Source: Erwinia sp. E602 (GTDB lineage Bacteria; Pseudomonadota; Gammaproteobacteria; Enterobacterales; Enterobacteriaceae). Taken from it: 64,000 nt of DNA. Positions 8,802 to 15,848 of this stretch are shown here, in pieces. The stretch lies in the NCBI RefSeq assembly GCF_018141005.1, contig NZ_CP046582.1, forward strand, positions 62,001 to 126,000, in the 5' to 3' direction. The translations under genes were made by a program, and so were the position numbers. Below the pieces are notes generated by a model. The model saw only the letters and a program-made list of their open reading frames with translations, did no database searches and was not told the origin of the DNA. Every line of letters starts with the position of its first letter. Position 1 is the first letter of the stretch.

Positions 8802-10106
8802 TTATTCGATACCGAGATGGCCGCCCAGCGTGCTGCTGGTGTATTCGCTGCGCAGCAGCCCCTCTTCGCTCAGGCGCGGCATCAGCTCCGCCAGCGTCAG
8901 ATCCATACTGCCCGGTGAACCGCCAGGGCAGGCGATAAAGCCGTCCAGCGCGCCGGCCTCGTGGTGCCGGCGGATCTCGCTTACCGCGTCCTCCACCGTG
9001 CCGATCACCTGCCAGTAGGCGGAGCCGACCACTTCCGGGCGGGTCATCAGATCGCTGAGCAGCGGCTGATCGCGTTCGATCAGGCGACGCAGCAGGATGG
9101 CGTGGGTCTGGCTGAAGACCTTGCCCGGCGGCGGCAGCATCTCCGGGGTGATACGCTGGTCCGGCGATAGCTCGCGCAGGTTAATCCCCAGCAGCTCGCT
9201 GGCGCGGGCGTAAGTGCGCTCCGGGTTCAGCCCGGCGTGGGTGGCGCGGTAGAGTTCGCGCGCCTCTTCGCGGGTGTTGGCCAGGTACAGGCTGACGCCG
9301 GGGATCAGGCGGATATCGTCGGCCTGGCGGCCGTGGGCCACCGCACGGCGGCGCAGATCGTTACGCAGCTCCACGCCGGCGGCCAGGTCCGGGGTGGCGG
9401 CAAAGATCGCATCGGCGGTGCTGGCGGCGAAGTCACGCCCGGTATCGGAGGCACCGGCCTGGAACAGCGGAATGCGCGGGCCGTTCCACGCCGGCACGTT
9501 TAGCGGGCCCTCGACGCTGAAGTACTCGCCAGCGTGGTCGATCGGCTGCAGCCTGTCGAAGTCGGCGTAAATCGCCGCCTCGCGATCGATGCGTACCGCG
9601 TCGCTCGGGTAGCTGGCCCACAGCTTGCGCACCACCTCAACAAATTCGCGTGCCTGCGCATAGCGCTGTTCGGACGGCGGCATCTCGCTGAGGCCAAAGT
9701 TGAGATTCCCGGCCAGCGAGGTGACCACGTTCCAGCCCGCGCGGCCGCGGCTCAGCTGGTTCAGCGACTGGAACTGGCGCGCCACCAGGAACGGCGTCAT
9801 GAAGGTGGTGGAGGCGGTAGAGACCAGGCCGATATGGCTTGTCTGGCTGGCGATCGAGGCCATCAGCAGGGTCGGATCGACGCTGCTGAAGTGCGGCGAC
9901 TCCACCGCGCCCTGGCGGGACAGCCACATGGCGTCCGGGCGGAACAGGAAATCCATTTTCGCCGCTTCGGCGCGACGCGCGAGATCAAGATAAAATTCGC
10001 TTGAGTAAATTCCTTCCACGTTACTGTCGTTACGGCGCCAGCCGTTGCCTGTCAGCCAGGTGACGGCCAGTGATAATCCTACGCATAACTGCCTGTTGTG
10101 ACCCAT
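8802..10106 (-). CDS. LLM-class FMN-dependent monooxygenase (NtaA/SnaA/DszA type)
   Basis: 434 residues. The sequence belongs to the flavin-utilising TIM-barrel monooxygenases that include nitrilotriacetate, pristinamycin and dibenzothiophene-sulfone monooxygenases: MDFLFRPDAMW near the start, the long SRGRAGWNVVTS block, WNGPRIPLFQAGASDTGRDFAA, and the C-terminal GTVEDAVSEIRRHHEAGALDG all fit the family. Such enzymes use reduced FMN from a separate reductase and O2; no reductase gene is visible nearby. ATG 10106 is preceded by AAGGAGAG, so I prefer it to the upstream in-frame start at 10130. The gene is divergent from the siderophore binding protein and co-directional with the Cy-Cy-A NRPS. 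A role in siderophore tailoring or in breaking down a chelate is possible; family members attack metal-chelating aminocarboxylates. This is inference. Confidence 0.85.
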   Translation of the reverse strand: MGHNRQLCVGLSLAVTWLTGNGWRRNDSNVEGIYSSEFYLDLARRAEAAKMDFLFRPDAMWLSRQGAVESPHFSSVDPTLLMASIASQTSHIGLVSTASTTFMTPFLVARQFQSLNQLSRGRAGWNVVTSLAGNLNFGLSEMPPSEQRYAQAREFVEVVRKLWASYPSDAVRIDREAAIYADFDRLQPIDHAGEYFSVEGPLNVPAWNGPRIPLFQAGASDTGRDFAASTADAIFAATPDLAAGVELRNDLRRRAVAHGRQADDIRLIPGVSLYLANTREEARELYRATHAGLNPERTYARASELLGINLRELSPDQRITPEMLPPPGKVFSQTHAILLRRLIERDQPLLSDLMTRPEVVGSAYWQVIGTVEDAVSEIRRHHEAGALDGFIACPGGSPGSMDLTLAELMPRLSEEGLLRSEYTSSTLGGHLGIE

Positions 10107-10244
10107 TGCACTCTCCTTATATCCTTGCAAATACTGCTGTTGTTGTCGCGTTGCTCGGGGAATATACTGCCCGTCGTTTGAGGATTTCGCAATGGAGCAG
10201 GGCTGCGGCGCTGCATGGATTAACCCTGAAGAGCGAAGGGAAAT

Positions 10245-11210
10245 ATGAGTAAGACTAATCTGTTATCGCGGTTTATCATGCCGCTGGCGCTGCTGCTGCT
10301 GGCGTTCCAGGGGCAGGCGCAGGCGGCAGAAGGCTGGCCACGTGAGTTTAAAAATGCCGACGGCACCACCACCAGCATTCCGGCGCAGCCAAAGCGGGTG
10401 CTCTCCACTTCGGTGACCGTCACCGGCACGCTGCTGGCGATTGACGCGCCGCTGGCGGGCAGCGCCACCGGCTCGAACAACGACTGGTATGCGCAGTGGG
10501 ACAGCGTGGCGAAGGCCAAAAAGCTGGAGAAACTGTGGCCGGCCGGCAGCGTCGATCTGGAGCAGGCCTATGCGGTGGCACCGGACCTGATCGTGGTCTC
10601 CACCGGCGGGGCCGACTCGGCGAAGGCGCAGCTGGCGGAGTTCCGTAAAATCGCCCCGACCATCGTCGTCGACTACGGCGGCCAGACCTGGCAGGCGCTG
10701 GCAGAGAAGCTGGGCGTCGCCACCGGCCACGAGCAGAACGCGGCAGCGCGAATTGCCGAATTTGACCAGACCGTGCAGCAGGCGCGCGCGAAAATCAGCG
10801 TGCCGCCGGGCAAAGCCAATATCATCAGCTTCAACGGTGCCGGTATCCCTAACCCGATCGCCACCGCGCGCGGCGTGCACAGCCGCCTGCTGGCGTCCCT
10901 CGGTTTCACCATGGAAGACCCGAACCCGGCCTGGCAGACCACCATCAAAGCGCAGAATGATTTTGTCTGGGCCACCTACGAGAACCTGACCCAGCTCACC
11001 GCCGAAACCAGCTTCCTGCTGCGCGCGCCGCAGGAGCGGGTGGACGCCTTCCTGCACGATCCGATGCTGGCCAATCTGCCGTCGGTGAAGAGCAGGCGGG
11101 TCTACAGCCTGGGGATTAACTCGTTCCGCGTGGATTATTACAGCGCGAACGAGATCGTGCGCGACGTGGTGAAAAACTTCGCTAAGCCTGCGGAAAACAG
11201 CGCGCAATGA
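10245..11210 (+). CDS. Siderophore ABC transporter binding protein, FepB-like
   Basis: 321 residues with a clear Sec signal peptide (cleavage near QAQAA). The mature chain matches FepB in several blocks: STSVTVTGTLLAIDAPLAG, the GGADSAKAQLAEF region and FRVDYYSANEIVRDVV at the C-terminus. It should bind a ferric catecholate in the periplasm and deliver it to the permease pair encoded next. The start has GAAGGGA a few bases upstream. Its stop overlaps the next ATG by 4 nt (ATGA), showing translational coupling. The gene lies opposite the flavin monooxygenase across 138 nt, where I see no convincing Fur operator. Confidence 0.9.
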   Translation: MSKTNLLSRFIMPLALLLLAFQGQAQAAEGWPREFKNADGTTTSIPAQPKRVLSTSVTVTGTLLAIDAPLAGSATGSNNDWYAQWDSVAKAKKLEKLWPAGSVDLEQAYAVAPDLIVVSTGGADSAKAQLAEFRKIAPTIVVDYGGQTWQALAEKLGVATGHEQNAAARIAEFDQTVQQARAKISVPPGKANIISFNGAGIPNPIATARGVHSRLLASLGFTMEDPNPAWQTTIKAQNDFVWATYENLTQLTAETSFLLRAPQERVDAFLHDPMLANLPSVKSRRVYSLGINSFRVDYYSANEIVRDVVKNFAKPAENSAQ

Positions 11211-12217
11211 CCCCGATCCTGCCCGCCCGGCTGCGCCGCGCGGGATTTCTCTGCGGCCTGATCCTGCTGCTGCTGCTGGCGCTGGGCAGCGTGTTTATCG
11301 GCTCGCGGCCGATCGCACCATCGGTCACCTGGCAGGCGCTGTGGCAGGTTGACGGCCGTAACAGCGAGCATCTGCTGGTGCACTACCTGCGCCTGCCGCG
11401 CGCGCTGCTGGGGCTGGTGGTCGGCATCGCGCTCGGCGCGGCGGGAACGGTGATGCAGGCGCTGACCCGCAATCCGCTGGCCGATCCGGGCATTCTCGGG
11501 GTCAACGCCGGGGCGACGCTGGCCTGCGTGATGGCGATTGCCTTTCTCGGGCTGGTGGATATCAACCAGTACATCTGGTTTGCGCTGGGCGGCGCGGCGT
11601 TGACCGGTGCTGCGGTGTGCGCGCTGGGCGGCCTGCGCGGCAATAATCCGGTGCGCATGGTGCTGGCCGGGGCGGCGCTGTCGATCGTGCTGCTGGCGCT
11701 GACCTCGCTGATTACCGTCAACAGCGATGAGGCGATCTTCGATCGCTTCCGCCACTGGGCGGTGGGCTCGCTGCAGGGGCGCGGCTACGACGTGCTGCTG
11801 CCGACCACGCTGCTGGTGGCGCTGGGCATCGGGCTGGCGCTGCTGCTGGCCCCGGCGCTGGACACGCTGGCGCTGGGGGTGGATCTCGGCAAATCGCTGG
11901 GGGTCAATCCGCTGCGCGTCTGGCTGCTGGCCGCGCTGGCGATCGTGCTGCTGTCCGGCGCGGCCACCGCGGCGGCCGGGCCGATCGGCTTTATCGGCCT
12001 GACCGCGCCGCACTTCGCCCGCGCTTTCGCCGGTAACGACCACCGCTGGCTGCTGCCGTACGCGATGCTGCTGTCGGCGCTGCTGATCGTCGCGGCGGAT
12101 ACGCTGGGGCGGCTGGTCGGTTACCCTGGCGAGATCAGCGTCGGCATTATGGTGGCGCTGCTCGGCGGGCCGGTGTTTATCGGCCTGGTACGGCGCTGGA
12201 AGAGGGTTCAGCCATGA
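11207..12217 (+). CDS. Siderophore ABC transporter permease, FecCD family (FepD-like)
   Basis: 336 residues, very hydrophobic, with about ten membrane spans expected for the FecCD/BtuC family. Recognisable blocks are LRLPRALLGLVVGIALGAAG, MQALTRNPLADPGILGVNAG, and the ATPase-coupling and C-terminal region GPIGFIGLTAPHFAR and GYPGEISVGIMVALLGGPVF. It forms the inner membrane channel with the next gene product for import of the ferric siderophore. It is coupled to both neighbours by 4-nt ATGA overlaps. Confidence 0.93.
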   Translation: MTPILPARLRRAGFLCGLILLLLLALGSVFIGSRPIAPSVTWQALWQVDGRNSEHLLVHYLRLPRALLGLVVGIALGAAGTVMQALTRNPLADPGILGVNAGATLACVMAIAFLGLVDINQYIWFALGGAALTGAAVCALGGLRGNNPVRMVLAGAALSIVLLALTSLITVNSDEAIFDRFRHWAVGSLQGRGYDVLLPTTLLVALGIGLALLLAPALDTLALGVDLGKSLGVNPLRVWLLAALAIVLLSGAATAAAGPIGFIGLTAPHFARAFAGNDHRWLLPYAMLLSALLIVAADTLGRLVGYPGEISVGIMVALLGGPVFIGLVRRWKRVQP

Positions 12218-13260
12218 AACTTACAAGGATGGTTTCCGGCAGCGTGCTGCGCTGGCGGGGAGTGTCACTGCGCTATTCGGCGCGCAACGTGACGGTGTGC
12301 GCCGCGCTGCTGCTGCTGGCGCTGGTGATGGGCTGCTATGCAATGACCGTCGGGCGGCTGCCGATTAGCGCGGGCCAGCTGTTTTCGGCGTTAAGCGGCC
12401 ACGGCGACGGCGGCATGCGCGACCATATCGTGCGCAATATCCGCCTGCCACGGGTGCTGGTGGCGCTGTTTGTCGGCGCGGCGCTGGGGGTCTCCGGCGC
12501 GCTGTTCCAGTCGATTTCGCGCAACGTGCTCGGCTCGCCGGATATCATCGGCTTTACCACCGGCGCGGCCAGCGGCGCGCTGCTGCAGATCGTGCTGTTT
12601 GACGGCGGCACCCTGCAGGTGGTGCTGTGGGCGCTGTGCGGCGGGCTGTTCACCGCGCTGGTGGTCTGGCTGCTGGCGCGGCAGAACGGCACGCTGCGCG
12701 GCTATCAGCTGATCCTCACCGGCATCGGCGTCGGGGCGATCCTGCATGCCCTTAACGGCCTGCTGCTGGTGAAGGGCGATCTCGATAACTCGGTATCGGC
12801 CAACCTGTGGCTGGCGGGCACCACCGCCGCGCGCAGCTGGGATCACGCGCTGCCGGTGATGGCCGGCTTCGTGCTGCTGCTGCCGCTGATACTGATCGGC
12901 GCCCGGCGGCTGAAAATGATGGAGATGGGCGACGACCTCTCCAGCCAGCTGGGTATTCCGGTCGAGCGGATGCGTGCGCTGATGCTGTTTGCCGGGGTGC
13001 TGCTGGCCGCGGTGGCCACCAGCGCCACCGGGCCGATCGCCTTTGTGGCGCTGGCGGCACCGCAGCTGGTGGTACGCCTGACCCGCAGCCAGGGCATCCC
13101 GGTAATGGGTGCGGCGCTGATGGGGGCCTGCCTGCTGATGCTGGCCGACCTGCTGATTCAGCTGCTGCCCGCCGGGCTGACCGTGCCGGTCGGCCGTATG
13201 ACCGGCATCATCGGCGGCCTGTATCTGCTGTGGCTGCTGACCCGCACGCGACAAATCTGA
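12214..13260 (+). CDS. Siderophore ABC transporter permease, FecCD family (FepG-like)
   Basis: 348 residues, second FecCD-type permease subunit. Visible family blocks are RNIRLPRVLVALFVGAALG, SRNVLGSPDIIGFTTGA, GPIAFVALAAPQLVVRL and PVGRMTGIIGGLYLLW. It pairs with the FepD-like protein in the inner membrane. The expected third component, a FepC-type ATPase, does not follow: the transcript meets a short hairpin and then the receptor gene. The ATPase must come from elsewhere in the genome, perhaps from an enterobactin or other catecholate system. Confidence 0.93.
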   Translation: MKLTRMVSGSVLRWRGVSLRYSARNVTVCAALLLLALVMGCYAMTVGRLPISAGQLFSALSGHGDGGMRDHIVRNIRLPRVLVALFVGAALGVSGALFQSISRNVLGSPDIIGFTTGAASGALLQIVLFDGGTLQVVLWALCGGLFTALVVWLLARQNGTLRGYQLILTGIGVGAILHALNGLLLVKGDLDNSVSANLWLAGTTAARSWDHALPVMAGFVLLLPLILIGARRLKMMEMGDDLSSQLGIPVERMRALMLFAGVLLAAVATSATGPIAFVALAAPQLVVRLTRSQGIPVMGAALMGACLLMLADLLIQLLPAGLTVPVGRMTGIIGGLYLLWLLTRTRQI

Positions 13261-13270
13261 CTCACTCAAG

Positions 13271-13291
13271 TGCCCGTTAGAACGGGCATTT
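13271..13291 (+). terminator. Short hairpin after FepG-like gene
   Basis: Stem TGCCCG / CGGGCA with a 6-nt loop, followed by TTT, 11 nt after the stop codon. A weak intrinsic terminator separating the uptake genes from the receptor promoter. Confidence 0.5.
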
Positions 13292-13325
13292 CATGCTAAG
13301 TTCAAAATTTCCCCGAAATCTCTCT

Positions 13326-13361
13326 GATAATGATTTGCATTAGCATGTGCAAATCATTATC
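13326..13361 (+). promoter_or_regulatory. Extended Fur operator upstream of TonB-dependent receptor
   Basis: Two 14-bp arms, GATAATGATTTGCA and TGCAAATCATTATC, form a perfect inverted repeat around 8 nt. Each arm holds GATAAT-type Fur hexamers, so two Fur dimers may bind. It lies about 260 nt before the receptor start at 13624. The rest of the 363-nt gap (13261-13623) shows no gene I can support. Confidence 0.8.
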
Positions 13362-13623
13362 CTCCTTAACGAATTTTTACGTTCTGTTGCCAGACCATCT
13401 TCCCTGCCGCTTACCCCGAAAAAGCGGCATGACGATGCGCTAAGCCACACAGTGCGCAATGGTTTTGGTATCAGCTGGCGGCAACGCTCTGGCGGATTAG
13501 CAGGGATATGCAGTACATCAGGCCATGATGGCCGGTAAAGCCATTAGTAATGTGAATGATATTGTCGTTTTAACCTTTCAAAACAACAAAAAGCAGTGCG
13601 CATCTGGGACAGGAGAAGGACAC

Positions 13624-15759
13624 ATGGCTGAGCGCTTAAAGGCTCAAGGACACCCGGCAGCAGGCCTGGTGGTCAAAAGAACAGTTTCATCAATGCTGAT
13701 TAGTCTGTGCATTTTTGGCGCAGGCAGTGCCGCAGCAGCGGAAACCGCCGCCGCGACCGACGCTAAGCAGGCGGACGTCGCAGAGCAGGATAAAAAAGCC
13801 CCGGTGGACGGCACGCTGATCGTCACCGGTGAGAAATCCAACCGCTCAATCTACGACACCGGCTCCAGCGTTAAGGTCTTTGATAAAAACGCCATCGACG
13901 CACTGCCGCACGCGGTAGAAATCCGCGACATCATGCAGCAGATCCCCAATATTACCGACGTGGGTCCGGGTAACGATCTGCCGACCGTGCGCGGCCTGGA
14001 CGGCTCCGGCCCGGCGACGGGTGCAGGTGCGTTTGTCACCGGTAACCGTCCGCGTATCAATATGTCCGTCGATGGCCGTTCTCTTGGCTACAACGAAATG
14101 GCCTACAGCAGCCAGTCGCTGTGGGATATGGATCGTGCCGAAGTCTTCCTTGGCCCGCAGAGCTACGTGCAGGGGCGTAATGCCATCGCAGGTGCGGTGG
14201 TCATGACCACCCGTAACCCGACCTTTGAGTGGGAGAGCGCGGTAAAAGGCGGCTGGGGCAACCAGCACAGCTCACAGATGGCGGCGATGGTCTCCGGCCC
14301 GCTGGTCGAGGATGAGCTGGCCTTCCGCGTCAGCGCCGATCGTCAGCGTCGTCTGAGCTTTGTTGATCTGGTTGACTATGAGCCGTATCCGCACAAGGTT
14401 AAAGAGATCGAAACCAACACCGCGCGTATGAAGCTGCTGTATAACCCGTCTTCCCTGCGTGAACTCAGCACCATGCTGACGTTTAACCATTTCGACAGCG
14501 TGGCACCACAGAACGAAGCGTTGAGTCCGGAAACGAATCCGAACGTGGCCCGATACGATCGTCGCCGCGCGGTGTTCCAGAGCCAGTACAACAGCACCAT
14601 CTGGGATATCAGCTGGGAGCAATCCGAGCAGCTGAAACTCTCAAACAAAATGATTTATACCGACTTCAACCAGCATCGTCACCATATCGCCGATTCGCTG
14701 GGTGGCGTCAGTGCCAAAGTGGATGGTCACGAGTTCCAGACCTCGCCGCTGGTGAACTTTGCAACGGATGATAATACCTGGCGTGGTCTGGCAGGGCTGA
14801 ACTTTTTCCGCGCCAGCCAGGACGAGTTTGTGAACCTCGCCTCGTTCTTCGCCGGTGGGGCCAACTTCCGGGATGAAACGCAAACTCAAGCGGCGTTCGC
14901 CGAGCTGACGTATGCCTTCAATCCACAGTGGGAGCTGACCGGCTCCAGCCGTATTGAGCGTGAGCACCGTCGCCGTTACGGTATTGGCAGTGCATCCGCC
15001 GTTGATTTTGATGAAACATACGATGTGTTCCTGCCTAAGCTGGACCTGGCCTGGCACCCGACCGAGGGCCAGACCTACGGTGCAAAAGTAGCGCGAGGTT
15101 ATAACGCAGGTGGCGCGGGCGTGACCTTCGCCGCGCCGATCGTTACTTACAGTTATGGTGCGGAATACGTCTGGAACTACGAGCTGTACTCCCGTCATCA
15201 TATCGACGCGGCAAACCTCGATTTGACCAGTAACATCTTCTATAACGATTACAAAGATATGCAGTTGCCATACAGTCTGGCATCGGGCTCGACGGTGATC
15301 CGTAATGCGGATAAAGTCGTCACCTATGGCGCTGAGCTGGGGGCGGTATGGAAGCCGACCTTTGACTTCGAACTGAACGGCGGCGTGGGCCTGCTGAAAA
15401 CGGAAATCAAAGAGTTCAGCGGCAGCCTGAATGAGGGCAACTCTCTGCCGCGTGCCCCGGGTTACACCGCTAACCTGGGTGCCAGGTATATGCTGTTCCC
15501 GGGCTGGGAACTGAGCGGCAACGTTAAGTGGAGTGGCGCTTACTACTCCGCCTATGATAACGACAATCGCGGCCGCATATCGCCGTTCTGGACCTCAAAT
15601 GCGCAGCTGGCATGGACCTTCCAGTATGGTCGCGCCACCCTGTATGCGCAGAACCTGTTTGATAACGATCACTCTACCAACATCGTCTCTAACGACCGTA
15701 ACGTGCCAATCACGCTGCGCGATCGCTTAGTCGGTACCACCGTCGAATTTAACTTCTGA
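13624..15759 (+). CDS. TonB-dependent outer membrane siderophore receptor
   Basis: 711 residues from ATG 13624, chosen because AGGAGAAGGA lies just upstream; longer in-frame starts at 13525 lack a ribosome site. A long basic N-terminus and hydrophobic core ending near GSAAAAE form the signal peptide. A TonB box-like segment DGTLIVTG begins at residue 62, followed by a plug domain (VKVFDKNAIDALPHAVEIRD, DLPTVRGLDGSG, RAEVFLGPQS) and a 22-strand-type barrel ending in the terminal Phe of VEFNF. It imports the ferric form of a siderophore across the outer membrane using TonB energy. Location between the uptake and NRPS genes and a strong Fur operator suggest it serves the siderophore made here. 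The particular ligand cannot be read from the sequence. Confidence 0.92.
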   Translation: MAERLKAQGHPAAGLVVKRTVSSMLISLCIFGAGSAAAAETAAATDAKQADVAEQDKKAPVDGTLIVTGEKSNRSIYDTGSSVKVFDKNAIDALPHAVEIRDIMQQIPNITDVGPGNDLPTVRGLDGSGPATGAGAFVTGNRPRINMSVDGRSLGYNEMAYSSQSLWDMDRAEVFLGPQSYVQGRNAIAGAVVMTTRNPTFEWESAVKGGWGNQHSSQMAAMVSGPLVEDELAFRVSADRQRRLSFVDLVDYEPYPHKVKEIETNTARMKLLYNPSSLRELSTMLTFNHFDSVAPQNEALSPETNPNVARYDRRRAVFQSQYNSTIWDISWEQSEQLKLSNKMIYTDFNQHRHHIADSLGGVSAKVDGHEFQTSPLVNFATDDNTWRGLAGLNFFRASQDEFVNLASFFAGGANFRDETQTQAAFAELTYAFNPQWELTGSSRIEREHRRRYGIGSASAVDFDETYDVFLPKLDLAWHPTEGQTYGAKVARGYNAGGAGVTFAAPIVTYSYGAEYVWNYELYSRHHIDAANLDLTSNIFYNDYKDMQLPYSLASGSTVIRNADKVVTYGAELGAVWKPTFDFELNGGVGLLKTEIKEFSGSLNEGNSLPRAPGYTANLGARYMLFPGWELSGNVKWSGAYYSAYDNDNRGRISPFWTSNAQLAWTFQYGRATLYAQNLFDNDHSTNIVSNDRNVPITLRDRLVGTTVEFNF

Positions 15760-15777
15760 CACACCGCGTCCGACCCC

Positions 15778-15807
15778 CGGGGAGCCCTGCGCTCCCCGAC
15801 CTCTTTT
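15778..15807 (+). terminator. Hairpin between receptor and C-T-C NRPS
   Basis: Stem CGGGGAG / CTCCCCG with a 7-nt loop, then ACCTCTTTT. Only 89 nt separate the receptor and the NRPS gene, so this may lower rather than stop read-through into 15849. Confidence 0.5.
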
Positions 15808-15848
15808 CCGGCCAGTCCGCTGGCACCAGCCGCTAACAGGAGAACAAC

